This document shows, piece after piece, positions 34,990 to 47,480 of a DNA stretch of 64,000 nt. The stretch's first letter is position 1, and every line of letters starts with the position of its first letter. Source of the stretch: Epiperipatus broadwayi (taxonomy: Eukaryota; Onychophora; Udeonychophora; Euonychophora; Peripatidae); assembly GCA_028023455.1 (NCBI GenBank), contig JAQFVV010006342.1, forward strand, positions 2,067,001-2,131,000, given 5' to 3'. The notes under the pieces are model-generated. The model searched no databases. It had not been told where the DNA came from and saw nothing but the letters and a program-made list of their open reading frames with translations. A program made the translations under genes and the position numbers.

Positions 34990-35222
34990 TTTATAATAAC
35001 TTGAAAGGCTTAAACCTTCAAAACCTGCACCTTAAACATGCTAACATACAGCCAATCAAATGTAATAATAACTGCATGTGGACCTCTTAATTCTGAAACA
35101 CAAATCAGAACCAGTTTCAGAATTAAGAGGTCCACGTGCAGTTATTATTACATCAGATTGGCTGTATGTTAGCATGTTTAAGTGCAGGTTTTGAAGGTTT
35201 AAGCCTTTCATGTTATTATAAT
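34990..35222. repeat. Near-perfect foldback, 110 bp arms
   Basis: Arms 34990-35099 and 35114-35222 are reverse complements with about five differences, separated by 14 bases. The transcript would form a long hairpin. It may be a small foldback MITE. I could not find terminal motifs or a clear duplication. Confidence 0.8.
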
Positions 35223-35224
35223 AT

Positions 35225-35925
35225 TATTTGCTTGCGCTTAATAAATTTGATATATTTAAATATTTATAATGTTTCTAGAACCTTCCACGCTGATTGCATC
35301 ATCCTGACTGCCATTACATAAATACGTAATTTAATATAATATTTTGAATATAATTTTAAATATATAGTTTAATATACAATACACAAATATAATTATTAGT
35401 ATATACACAATCCCCCAATCACCTTATATATATATATATATATATATGTCCTTTGCGCACATATATGGCCTTTAATTACACTAAATATTATTTAGATAAG
35501 ATATTATTAAATATCTTAGGCATAGTTATTTTGAAAGAAAATGAAAAGAAATTGGATTATTTAGGTGCATATATAAGTGTATGAATGGAATTTGAATTTG
35601 GTTTGATAGTGGGAAATTGGATAGGACTGTGAAACACAATCTGAATCTCAGATTGACTGTTTCAATATATATTATATATATATATTGTAATGGGCACACA
35701 CGCCATTACATTATTTATTTTAAAAATTAGACATTAAATTAAAAATAAAGTTCGCAAATAAAAATTTGTTTTTTAAAAATTGAAAATTAAAAGTCATCTA
35801 AAATTTATATATATAAAATCGTACAGATGAAAAATTATTAGAAGAAAACTTTATTTAAAAAAAAAGAAAAAGTTTTAAAACTAAATTTTCAACAAAAACT
35901 TAAAAAGATTTAGAGATAAAAATAT
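35225..35925. other. AT-rich with TA microsatellites
   Basis: TA repeats near 35427-35450 and around 35665-35685. No gene seen. Confidence 0.5.
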
Positions 35926-35930
35926 ATCAT

Positions 35931-36632
35931 TAAGTTTGTACAATAAATTAATTAATGCTATTGTAAAATGGAAATGATTATTTTAATTAGTTAAAAGTAA
36001 GCTAGCCTTTGGGCATTTCAAAATGTATAGGTAAAGGTTGGATAGGAGAAAAAACAATAGAAACTAGTAGCCAATAAAAGAAATCTCTCAGGAAATGGAC
36101 CTCGTCATGACGTAATGTCCACTGGATCCAAAAGTTTACAATAAAAGGAAAAGTTTGAAACTAAAAAAAAATTAATTAAAGAAGATAGAGATGTGCTAGA
36201 GTTGAAGGAGAAGGGATTGGAAAGACACACTCTTCAATCCCTTCAGTTTTACTATAAAAAAAAGAGAAAGAAAGAGAAATGACCAATCATTTTCCTATAT
36301 TGCAGACCACAGGACATCAGGGCCTGGAAAAATACCATCTACCATAAAGGACCAATGGCTAACTGGATACCAATCTCTTCAGGACGGCATGGGAATTCAC
36401 GTTCAAAATTACAAGCAACTACAAAATATGGACCTTTTAAAACCATAAGAACTTTAGATAATTTATGAACATTAAGTATAAAACTTTCCCAATATTTAAA
36501 TTATAGCAATAGTATTTTCAATCTGACCTTTACCTATACATTTTGAAATGCCCAAAGGCTAGCTTACTTTTAACTAATTAAAATAATCATTTCCATTTTA
36601 CAATAGCATTAATTAATTTATTGTACAAACTT
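35931..36632. mobile_element. Foldback element with ~107 bp inverted repeats
   Basis: Arms 35931-36038 and 36526-36632 are nearly exact reverse complements, enclosing ~490 bases of non-coding DNA. This is the layout of a nonautonomous DNA transposon. Flanks are too AT-rich to call a duplication. Confidence 0.75.
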
Positions 36633-36639
36633 ATTATTA

Positions 36640-39600
36640 TTTTATTTTTGTTTAACTTTAATTTTTAATCTTAGCATGTTGAACATAGGTATGCCACCCA
36701 GATGATGCATTTAAATGATCTTCAAAACGTTTGATTCCAGGACAAAGGTCCACAGCCATGCCAACGCTCGCTTCCATATATACATCTGCAACCAATGCAA
36801 TGTAAACATATTAGCATTAAATTACGCTGACAGGAATGTGCATCTGACAGCGTGATATTATTTGAAGAAACATGATCTTCGTCCAGTATAGGAATGTACT
36901 TCTGTCTGGGGAAGGAATCATGTATGTAATATAAAGAGAAAAATGCTACATATGAATGGGAGAGTGGTCTATCTTGCCAGCTTATCTTCTCAATCCATAG
37001 AGCTGGAATGGGTCAGTGGTGCATGAAATATGTCTGCATCCATTGCAATGATATGACTACCTCTTTGGGGTCATGCATTCAGTTGGGTACATTGCCCTAA
37101 TGTGCAAACACATTACATTGATGTAAATGTCCATATACCTCTCCACCAGCAACTATGAAACAAATAATCTGAAATCAAAACCCCCTTAAAACTAACATAT
37201 ATTTAAATGAGGCTAAATGGCTACCTATACTCAACTTACATTAATTTTAATAATTTAATAAAAAAAATCTTTATTTTAAGGTTTTAAAATCATTTTACGA
37301 TAACACATTATATTTAACTTATTTTTACTACAAATACTATTTGACCTATTTTTTTTCCATTAAATTCAATAATGCACAAATAACGATATGTGTTTTTATC
37401 TTTAAGTTTAAGTTTGCAATCACAAACCCCTACCCTATTACAAACAGATCTTATTAAGCATAAATAAAAAAAAAACAATACATATTTTAAGAGATTATCT
37501 TTTTAACATTGCAAGATTTAAAAATATAAGAAATAAAGTTCAGGTTTGCTCCAGAGAGAAAGTCTATAGTTCATTTTAAAGACAAATAGAGTTTGAAGAT
37601 TTTAAGTTTAAGAGAGTTTATATTTAATTTTATCATTTTAGAAATTTATACCTTCCTTTGTCTGTGCTTATTCCTTCATGATGAAGATCTAATTTATGCA
37701 AGGGCCCTTTTCTTGCAGACAATGATGATTTATGAAGCTTGATGAAGATTTCTGCATATGGCACCAGTGATTCAATCCTGGGATCTGTGAAGATGAAAGC
37801 TGCCTTCATCTGGCTGAACTGAAGGAAGCACAATGAAGCTGATTACATTCTTGGTGATGGCAACTATAGTTTTTTTTTAATGTTCTTACTTTTAGCAAAG
37901 ACGAATAAATTCAAAATTTTAATTTTTCTAATCTTGAACTAATCATTTCTTTTGGATTTTTCTTTTTATAGTCCTGAGGTGTCTTATCTCTGGAATGCAT
38001 GGATCCATCTCACATATTTCATATCTATATTTCATTGGTTCATTGAGTTTGTCGCCAAGTAGATTTTGGGTTTATGGCTAAGTAGATGTTGGGTTTTCCA
38101 CTGAGGTCTGTGTCTATATCTTTGGGCGGAAAAGCAAGTCTTTTGTTTTTATTCCTCGACTCTTATCTCTTTTGTAATCATCTTTTCAATGGTCATTTTG
38201 TCCTAAGGATCTGTTTGTAATTTTTATTTTTAAGATTAAAAACTCCCATTATTTTTAAAAGTAAAAGGTTTTTATAATATTTTATTTAAACTATAGAAAC
38301 TTTGCTTCGATTCTACAATTTTTTTAAAGCTTATCTTATTTTAATATTTAAATCAAACATATTCATAAATTAATAATTCATTAGTTATGCATTTTGAATG
38401 TTTGTGCTTTTAATTCAGTAGTAGATATTTACAAAAACATTAAGTATTAGAATTTAAATGTAATGCATATATATATATCCCGTTACAATATATATATATA
38501 TTCTAACCTAATAAAAGAATGGTATCAAATCTATTAAATCAATTCGTAAAGCCTAATTCTATTAAAGAGAATTCGGAAATAAATAAACGCTTCCGTCTAT
38601 GATTCGGGTAGCAAACCCTATATTACCTAATATAGCTCGACGTTTGGTTAGTTATAATAATTCAGCTACAGCAATATGCAGTTCAGACAGAGATAGAATT
38701 AAAAAAAATTATCATTAATAAAATAAATTTAAAAAGAAAATTTAGAATAACTAATATTATTTCTCTATCCAAAACACATTCTCTGAGCTGTAAGTACTTG
38801 CGCTATTCGACAATGATGATGATGATTTCATGTCATTGTTAATATTACTGACTAAAAACAAAACATTCATTAATTTGCCAATATGATCTCAATATTTTAT
38901 TATTATACAATCAGAAGTTTCAATCTCTTAAGCCATGCCACGCTTGTAATGTTGATCATAATTGATCAATTCTCAATGTAAGAGCACTTATAATAATGAC
39001 ACTAATCTCAGGGTTCTCTGTTATTTTTAAAGAAAAATGCTCGGCAGTATTGTGTTGTCGCATATGACTGACATTCTGGTCGGCTATAGGAAACATTTAC
39101 CTTATTTAAATTCCAGGTATCTTCATCCACATATCAACTATTATAATATTTAAAGAGATGATAACCATATTCAATAACAACGCATAATTTTGAATAATAC
39201 AGCCATTTTATCCAGAATCTCAGTCGGAATGATGAAAAGACAAGGGTGCTTTTGTGTCCCTCCATCATCCATGACAACACAATAATTTAACTAAAGATTA
39301 CTTAGACACTTCACTTAATGTGTATGGAACAATGTGCAACCAAAACCTACTAGTTTGGGAATAAAGTGATTTTACACACACATAAAATAAAATGTTCTGG
39401 TCTGAAGTTTCAATTCCATAAATAATTCTTATTAAATTAAAATATAATGAAATATTCTGATCTGCTTATAATTGTCTATCTGGTGTATTGAATTTAAGAT
39501 TTCATAAATGATTTTGGACTCAAGAAAGTATTGCAAGTATTATGCCAATATACTTTTATTTAGCACACAAGAAAAATGACTCAAGACAACTTGTAACAAG

Positions 39601-41330
39601 ACTATAATTTATTATTAAATTTTAACAAGATTATAATTTATTATTACAGTTTAACAAAACTATCCTTTATGATTAACATAATAAACAAACATATACAATT
39701 TATTGGATCCCATATGGATAAAACAAAATATAACTAACATTAATTCGTCTATACTTTCAGACTTGGATTCGAACTACTTCTTCATCTTCTTTTTACATTT
39801 ATGCAAATTGAATATAAAAATAAATAAATATTATTATCGATACATCGACTCATCCATTTAGTGTATCTTATATGAACGGCTGCTTAACTTTATTAACTAA
39901 CTATTTGTTTTAAAATAAAAATAATCTGATTCTAGGCAATGCGTACAAACGATTTTTATTATCATATCTTTAATTAAATGATAGTTTTTATTTAGATAAC
40001 TTATTATAATTTATGGGTTATTTATCAGAAGTTACACTTATTATTTTAATATTTACCTTAATAACAACTGAAGTTGTTATACACATTGTATTCCTCAGTA
40101 TAAGTTATATTGTGAGTGCTACTTAATCATTAACCCGAATTAAACCTAGTATTTGAACCCTCCATTGGCAAATAAAAATTTCTAAATCATGCAATTTTAA
40201 ACTTACTCTCTCCATTGACTTACGTGTGGATTACCAGCACTATTCCGCCGCACAATCCAGACATTGATCATATATACTAGCACGCTATTTATACTAAATG
40301 GATCGTAAGGAATTAACCTCCAATATACCCGTTATCTTGCCATAACTTTCTAAACAAAACACAATATTCAACACCTTCCGTGGTGGAATTATCTCTATTT
40401 TCTCATGAGGAATATGGAATAACACCGAAGGTCTGTAGAGTTAACTACTACATTAAAATAGTTTGGTGGGTCCTTGCCTCTTACTTGGGCATAATAGGAA
40501 CACACACCAATTATAATCCTCTCCTGGGATTTTAATGAATGAAATACACTAAATACGATATAAATTACTGATCATCCTAACTCTGAGAAGCGATCACTTG
40601 GGTTATAAACATACCTGAATACTAGATTTATCTATTCCCCTCATGGAAAATAAAGCTTTTGGGGAGATCAATTTCCATCCCACAAAATAAAGACATTACA
40701 GTTATTACTTATGCGAATCTTAAGCATATACCAACGCTATATCGGGGCAAGACAAGCAAATACACTAATTACACTAAATTTATGTTCCGGGTATACTTAG
40801 ATCAACGTCTGAAATCAATGGATAACACAGAATAAACCATAATAATTTTCACCTTTGCCAAAGAAACATTCAACAAGTAATTGGTAGTCTAGTATCTTGA
40901 ACTAAATTAAGTGAATGCGTTAATAAAGAATAATTGGGAATAAGTTCCTCAAGTAACATAGTATAAATTTGTTTCAAACTTTAAATAAGTAATAACCCTG
41001 TATAGCACTTATCTTTAATTACTTCTGATAATTTTAACTAGATATTTTACCTATTAAGTATCTAAATTTTTCTTCTTTTATGCATATAACATATAAATTT
41101 ATACCCATAATTGCATATCATAAGTAAACACATTTTGTAAAAAAAAAAAAAAAAAAATTTTTTTTTTATTTTTTATGTCGAATATAAATTCAACCTAGAA
41201 TAATTATATGAAAACATACCTTTATGATTACAAGGTCATTTAAATATTACTTGACTATACAGCCTTTAACCTGTTGATAAAAAAAAAATACACATAATTT
41301 TACAAATTAGTAAAAAAAAAAATCATTACT
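36640..41330. other. No gene recognised
   Basis: Several kilobases without supported genes. 37633-37833 holds a 66-codon minus frame with no known motif. At 39592-39660 a ~29 base unit (AACAAGATTATAATTTATTA-like) is repeated two to three times. 39300-41000 is less AT-rich than its surroundings and might be an old LTR element, but no motif supports that. Long A and T runs meet at 41141-41166. Confidence 0.45.
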
Positions 41331-41463
41331 TAACAAGTGCTTATTATTAAACAATCCAAAACAAAGCAAAACTCTCCATATAGTAGTGCCATCTTGTGCT
41401 AACAAGAGCAATCAATGGATGCCAGAAGGCTTGTGCATAAAATCCCTATCTAGTGCCTACTCA

Positions 41464-41520
41464 TCCAATATCCCCAGACTAGTTTCTGGCTTGTGGCCTT
41501 CATCAGTGAGAGCCTTGGAT
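41464..41520 (-). ncRNA. Type I hammerhead ribozyme, family 1
   Basis: Minus strand has CTGATGA, AGGC/GCCA stem II, GAAA, AC-TA-GT stem III, GTC and both stem I helices. One base is missing from the 5' strand of stem I. Confidence 0.8.
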
Positions 41521-41875
41521 CTGAGAGCACTGCACCTAGATCTTAGGATCTAATGCAACCCTCCAGCACCCACCTTTTAACTCTATTTAACTACAAAACT
41601 ATGAGAATGAAATTGAAAACACTATTAATATTTTCAATCCAAGCTCAATAGCTTATATAGTCATATGGGTCTGAACTCAATTCAGTACCCATACATTTTG
41701 GTGTCTTTGGCTCTTTAACAACCATAGCCATATGACTATATAAGCTATTGAGCTTGGATTAAAAATATTAATAGTGTTTTCAATTTCATTCTCATAGTTT
41801 TGTAGTTAAATAGAGTTAAAAGGTGGGTGCTGGAGGGTTGCATTAGATCCTAAGATCTAGGTGCAGTGCTCTCAG

Positions 41876-41934
41876 ATCCAAGGCTCCTCACTGATGAAGG
41901 CCACAAGCCAGAAACTAGTCTGGGGATATTGGAT
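41876..41934 (+). ncRNA. Type I hammerhead ribozyme, family 1, best copy
   Basis: Stem I: ATCCAA 41876-41881 with TTGGAT 41929-41934, internal loop GGC/TA, TCCTCA 41885-41890 with TGGGGA 41921-41926. Core CTGATGA 41891-41897. Stem II GGC 41899-41901 with GCC 41907-41909, loop CACAA, and an A-A opposition (41898, 41910) beside the core. GAAA 41911-41914. Stem III AC/GT with loop TA. Predicted cleavage is after C41920. The very short stem III is typical of retrozyme and PLE hammerheads, which tend to act as dimers; ACTAGT is self-complementary. The A-A opposition is the one unusual point. Confidence 0.85.
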
Positions 41935-42106
41935 GAGTAGGCACTAGATAGGGATTTTATGCACAAGCCTTCTGGCATCCATTGATTGCTCTTGTTAGCA
42001 CAAGATGGCACTACTATATGGAGAGTTTTGCTTTGTTTTGGATTGTTTAATAACAATTATTGTGCTAGTATGAGATAGTGATCATGTGATGTTAAGTGCT
42101 TATTAT

Positions 42107-44100
42107 CTCACTAAAAAAAATGTTTTCCATTGGGCAATTTATCCAGATGAAGAACTTGATCCATTCATAGTTCACGAAGCAAATTTAAAATAAGAAACAC
42201 ATTTTATTATTTCATTTCTATAAAAGTTGCCTCCATTCTGGTGCACTTAATAAATTAGGCAAAGAAAAACCTAGCAGCGTTGGATGTTAACTCTTCCTTG
42301 AATTAACTGATATAATTTTGGGATCCAAGAAAACAATACATATTTTAACATGACGAATATTTGACGATCACATATACAATTCTTTTCTTTTTACTATTGG
42401 CGATACGTATCATTTTTAGCTAGCTGGCTTATGAATAAAATAATGCGCAAATTTTCCAAAATACTATTATTATACCGACTGCAGCTGACTTACGTGGATA
42501 TAAAGTTTTACCGACTCAAATTGATGTATAATATAACATATTATATTATGGTTATAATTAAGTCACTAATGTTTGTAGTTTTTATTCCTACTCTAGGAAT
42601 TGTAATTGGTCTTTCATAAGGAATTCTCCGTAAAATGCACACATACAAATTTTCCGATATTTGCCTTGAGAAAATTTATATTTTCTTTTTAAAAAATATA
42701 CAGGTGCATAAGTAAATATCATTGATCATTAATATTATTTTTAGATAATTTTCAGTGAATAAAACATATTTTAAAGTGGGGAGCTTACATTATTTTCAAA
42801 AGCAGACAATTTCTTTTAGAAAGAGCGCGAAATTTTTTAGTTAACTTTCCTTGGCTTTTATAATATGTCTTTTTAATTATAATTTTTCTTTTATACCACG
42901 AGAAAATAATTAAATAAGGTAAAGTTAACAAATCATTGATTATTTCATGGAAATTACTTATATTACTTATTTTAAACATAATGACACTTTCCGTGATTGC
43001 TGTAGTTAATACGGTCATTTTGAACTTTAGCATAAGATAGTACATTTTTGCATATAAAAAGCTTTAAAATAGGTAGATGGCAACAGAAAACAGAATATCT
43101 TATCAAATAGGATTAGCCACGCATGATATTATTAAAAATTTACTGGACTTATATTTATTTCTGCAATAAAAAATAATAAAAAATTTGTTACCGAATTTCA
43201 GTACTGCTTCCTCCTTGTAAAACTAATGTCAGACTAAACTTTCTTCAAAATTTGGCGGTCTTCTTTTAGCGACCTCTTACAGAAAAATAATCATTTAATT
43301 ATACATAAACAAAAGAAAAGAAAAAAAAAAACTTATTACAATTATATTTTTCCGTATAATTTAAATGGATTACCAAGTAAATTGATAAATAATGAAAAAT
43401 AATAAGTATATTTAATTAACAATGCTTATTAGTGATGTATAATTCTATATACACTATTATCTAAATTAATTTAAAATTTCCCAGAAGTTATTGTGCTTTA
43501 TGACAAGATATCCATCTACTCTCCCTCTACCCATCCAAAATCAATTACTGTTTATAATATGTGCTTTTATACTATATTAAATTGCTCTTATTGTTAATAT
43601 TTTAATTAAATTATTCATGCTCTTCTTCAAAATGACATCACATTACTAAATTTATTAGTTATTTGCTTAAAACACGTTAAAGTGAGTAAATAGTAAACTT
43701 TATTAATCACTTAATATTATTATTATTTATCTTTTTATTTTCTAAAAAAGGATAGCATTGTTTTCCTGTGGAAACAATGCCAAATAAACCAAGTGTCAAT
43801 AACACTAGGTTACAATATATATATAAAGGTTACATATTAATAAATGTAAAATATTATCTAAAAATAATGACAGTAAATTCTTATAGAGAAAATATTGAAA
43901 TAGAAAACAATTGCAGCTAATGTTTATACAAAATTAATAATAATTGAACAGAAGAAATTTTGTGTCAATATAAAATATTAATGATATGACTGCAAAGTTG
44001 TCTTAAGTTTAGCTTCAGTAATGGAATTACCTAAGTTATAAAATTACCTAGATTGAATTCAGTTTACACTGTCCAAAAAAACAATAATATAAAAAAATAG
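42107..44100. other. No gene recognised
   Basis: AT-rich. A short hairpin, GCATTGTTTTCC with GGAAACAATGC, lies at 43754-43780. No coding signal is supported. Confidence 0.5.
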
Positions 44101-44104
44101 TCTA

Positions 44105-44480
44105 TATGTCAAACAAACGAATATATAACTAGATTAGTAAAGTCAATTATTCACAGCCAGGTAGAGGAGTTTGACTATAAAATAGAAGTCCATTTGATAA
44201 TGGATCAGACATCAAGATGGGGTTGTCACTTTTAGAACAGTAATTCATGAGCTGAAATCACTCTATCAATGACAAATGATAACAATGGTCATCCACTATT
44301 TACTTAGGCATGCTTACATACAGAACAAACAGCTATTAGTGCAATATATCATGGCTAAATCTGTGATGGTAGGAGTCACTACTTTTCTCCAACTTGCTGA
44401 TTGTTATTGGTAACAACTATGCATTTGTATCTCCATCATCAGCAATGACTGACAGACTCTTTTAATTAAAACTTATTAAT
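44105..44480 (+). repeat. Dispersed repeat, partner of 22.3 kb
   Basis: Collinear, diverged match to 22325-22740 (ATAACTAGATTAGTAAA, TATAAAATAGAAG, TGTTATTGGTAACAACTATG). No domain recognised. Confidence 0.45.
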
Positions 44481-44484
44481 TAAG

Positions 44485-45455
44485 ACCTTGTTTGAGCTAT
44501 TGGTACGCTCTCTGTATTGCGTTTTTGTAAATACAAGCTTATAAAAGTAATGTCACATTATATATGACCTGCTTTTTTATTATTATTAAATGTTGTAAAT
44601 ATATTATTAATGTAAATAATGCAATAAATGTTTTAGCATTATTTTCTGACAATTTAAACATGTTGTTACATTTTTATTTACCATTGTCAAACTCACTCCG
44701 TTCACAATTTTGACACCATGCACCTTAGATAAATACAATAATGATTATTACTAATCATATTCTAAACTAGAGATTATTTCTACTACAGATATAAACCTTA
44801 AACATGTATAAATGCAGCATATATAATCCATTTATAAAAGGTAAAATGTAAAACATAAACTGTTCACCTGTGTTGAAAATTTTTCCATTAGAAATGAAAA
44901 CTACATTATATTACTTTTGAAACATTAGTCTTTATAGCTGACTGACTAACTCAGGTTAATCTAAGACCTGTTAACTCAAATTATTCTAGATAAATGTTAG
45001 TGTGGCTATGAACTAGCTAGCAGTCTAAAAAAATTTCTAAGCCTTCTTGTGATCTGAAAAAATTTCCAAGGTTCACCTAAAACAGATCCAAATCCCCTAT
45101 CATGAGCTTGGTAGGTAAATTCAGTAACCATTATGCCAACCCCCCCCCTTCCCCATTTCTATATGTATTTTTAAAATTTGCTTTATCACTGATTTATCCA
45201 TCATATTATATTTAGCCAGTATATAAAAATTAAAAATTATATAATGAATTAAAATTATGTAATGATGTAATTCAATAAGTAGGAGTAGTTTTCTGTAAAG
45301 GAAAGATTAATAATGTTACAAATAACAGCTTGGTACTGCTTTCAACTAGACAGGTCACATTCTCAGCACTAGATAAAAGCAAATTTGTAAAAGCAGAGAA
45401 CAAACATATAAATTAATATGTAAATTGATAAATTTACATATTCCACTTGCATGAT
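44485..45455. other. No gene recognised
   Basis: AT-rich; a C run at about 45140-45148. No supported feature. Confidence 0.5.
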
Positions 45456-45459
45456 AAAG

Positions 45460-45955
45460 CAACTCAAGAATTCTTTTTATTTATCATATGAGTGTTGTTT
45501 GCAATAAATCATGCTTCTTTGAATTTTCTCTTTCAATTGTCATGCTCTGTGTAAACTACTTTGATGTTAAGTGGATGAAGTTGTGACCAGAATCAATCTC
45601 ATGCTCCAAGAATACTAGTTTTATGTTAGGGTCTGTTTTAGCATACCTATATAAATACTTATGTTGTGCTAACCTAGTGGCATTATTAATGTGAGATTTA
45701 CCACAATCAATAGCATTGCAAGTAGGTTCATTGCAACTAATTTTGTAGATCATTTGGAGAGCCTGGTTGAGAAGCAGTTTATCTTTAATATTATTTAATA
45801 ATTGATTTAGATTAGAAGGGGTTTTGAAGCTAACATTGAATTTCTCAGAGCAAATTGTCTTTAATCTTTGTAATACACCGGGTATAAATGGAAAGCTAAT
45901 CCATGCATTAGTAATATAATGTAATTTATTATGGTGAATCCCATGCCAATAACAC
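45460..45955 (-). pseudogene. PLE linker and GIY-YIG endonuclease
   Basis: Minus strand: ISFPFIPGVLQRLKTICSE, then FNVSFKTP, LLNNIKDKLL, then MIYKISCNEPTCNAIDCGKS (45700s), matching the PLE IYKI.C..C...YIG.T motif with YIG changed to IDCG. It continues ATRLAQHKYL, LVFLEHEIDSGHNFIHL to 45556, then broken sequence with KRKFKEA and FIANNTHMINKK, where KEA supplies the catalytic Glu helix. The RT domain is absent. The same C-terminal block recurs at 63.6-63.8 kb, so both belong to one family, distinct from the PLE at 2.3 kb. Confidence 0.8.
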
Positions 45956-46027
45956 CATATATATATATATGTATATATAAAATTGAATATTTATAAATAC
46001 AGTAATTAGATATATGTAAAGTATAAC

Positions 46028-46267
46028 TTTAAAAATTTTATTTACTTAGGAGCGCTTTTGACCATCCTTGTAGTCTTTGTCAATTAACACTTTGAAAGAT
46101 TAACCTTCCCACAATTCCATGATTTTAATGTTTGCTGCCTGATAATTAAGAAAAATTTTATTAACTTAGGAGCGCTTTCGACCATCCTTGTAGTCTTTGT
46201 CAATTAACACTTTGAAAGGTTACCCTTCCCACAATTCCATGATTTTAATATTTGCTGCCTGTCTGTT
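46028..46267 (-). repeat. Two tandem 120 bp PLE terminal units
   Basis: Units 46028-46147 and 46148-46267 repeat with a period of exactly 120 and few differences. They match the tail of the 2.3 kb PLE (3078-3150 and its inverted copy). Tandem terminal repeats of this kind are known in PLEs (pseudo-LTRs). The adjacent coding fragment at 45.5-45.95 kb is from another PLE family, inserted beside or into this one. Confidence 0.75.
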
Positions 46268-46339
46268 AAATTATTAAGTCTTTTTTGTATTTGTATATTA
46301 GCATAGCTTCTTTTATTTTTTTAGCATAGCTTTTATTTT

Positions 46340-47020
46340 ATTTCTTTTATTTTCATTCCATCACTAGTTGATAAAGAACTTATAGTTTGCTTTAACCTTA
46401 ATTATTAAACCAAAATCTGCACTTGTTGCATTCAAAACACCATTTTGTAGATTGTCTTTTGAAGTGACAAAAATAACAGCTCAATCATTATTAGCATACT
46501 GAAAATCCAAAATCCAAGAAAATGAAGTTTTTATTTTTATCTTTAATTAATTCAAATTAAAAATTTCACCATCAAATCTGTATTGTATCTTGATTCCTGT
46601 TTCATTAAGTCATCTATAAACAGTGCTAAAGATTATTACCATAAAAATTTAAAACAATATTGGATGAAATGTTCATTTTTATTTAACAATAGTTTTACTT
46701 TAAATACCTCAGATTCTCCATTTATAATAATAACATTTCCTCATTCTATCACATAATAGCCAAATAATATAAATAAACTAGTTCAAACAATGGTAAGACT
46801 TGTTCAATTAATTCAACTGAATACCTTAACTAAAGTAATAAAAACAATGTGTAAATCATTCTTTTGTCTCCTATACTTTTGTTGCATTTGCCTAGCAATG
46901 CTTCTTGATTCGTTAAAAGCACATTGAATCTCTGGTAACTATTCATCAGTCGCTGGAACAAAGTCCTTGAAAGTATCTTTTCTGTAGTGGATACTTCATG
47001 ATAATTACTACAGTCTTGTC
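46340..47020 (-). pseudogene. LINE reverse transcriptase relic (non-RTE-3 lineage)
   Basis: Minus-strand pieces in order: IQCAFNESRSIARQMQQKYR and NDLHIVFITLVKVFS (46820-46940), matching the QCGFR..RGT.DMIF...Q..K and FIDL.KAFD region; RFDGEIFNLN (about 46570), matching the R.DG.lFNL block; FQYANNDXAVIF (46487-46505), the catalytic YADD changed to YANN; then NLQNGVLNATSADFGLIIK. Several frameshifts and the catalytic changes show a dead copy. It lacks an endonuclease and the C-terminus. Confidence 0.7.
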
Positions 47021-47029
47021 TATTGTCTT

Positions 47030-47475
47030 TTAATCATATGACCAAAGTAAGTGCTTAAACATTTCATATTATAACTCATAATTATTATGACTACAATTAC
47101 TTCAAATGCATCATGTGACATGATACTCTTATGCATACTCATTGAATTCAAATTTTCAGTGATAGCTAATCTCTACATTTCAACATCATTTGTTATCCAT
47201 ATTTTGAAATATGTGACCAAATTTGTTCTTTGATGAAGTTTTAAACGTTTATTAAACACATATATAGGGTTGTTTATGTATGGATCATATAAAAATATTA
47301 TACAATTACTCTCTTTAAAAGATGATTCAGGAAGTAGTGACTTGACATTTTTCATAAATAATATAATTATAATTCTAGGATAGCAATAATAACTAATTTT
47401 AAATCTTTAAAATTTTTTGATAAACATTACAGACTAATTCATAAATTAAAGTCTCTTTTTATTTAAATCAGCTGA
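47030..47475. other. No gene recognised
   Basis: AT-rich, one 60-codon frame without motifs. Confidence 0.5.
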
Positions 47476-47480
47476 GTTAG

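Larger units (their letters stand above)
41348..42093. mobile_element. Near-perfect palindromic dimer of hammerhead repeat family 1
   Basis: Minus unit (41348-41729) and plus unit (41730-42093) joined at their 5' sides, 3' tails outward. Arms 41348-41666 and 41730-42051 differ at only a few positions over ~320 bases and share private variants (GTGGGTGCTGG; CTTGTTAGCACAAGATGGC), so both came from the same source sequence. The whole is flanked by the exact 13-base duplication AAGTGCTTATTAT (41335-41347 and 42094-42106). Each arm has a ribozyme. Being the least diverged copy, it is probably the youngest. Confidence 0.85.

Noticed and set aside
39750-39790. B-box-like GTTCGAATCC (minus strand) as a SINE
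   Set aside because: An isolated 10-base match with no A box, tail or second copy.
43754-43780. Short hairpin GCATTGTTTTCC/GGAAACAATGC as a terminator or miRNA
   Set aside because: A 12-base stem in AT-rich eukaryotic DNA with no supporting context is not informative.
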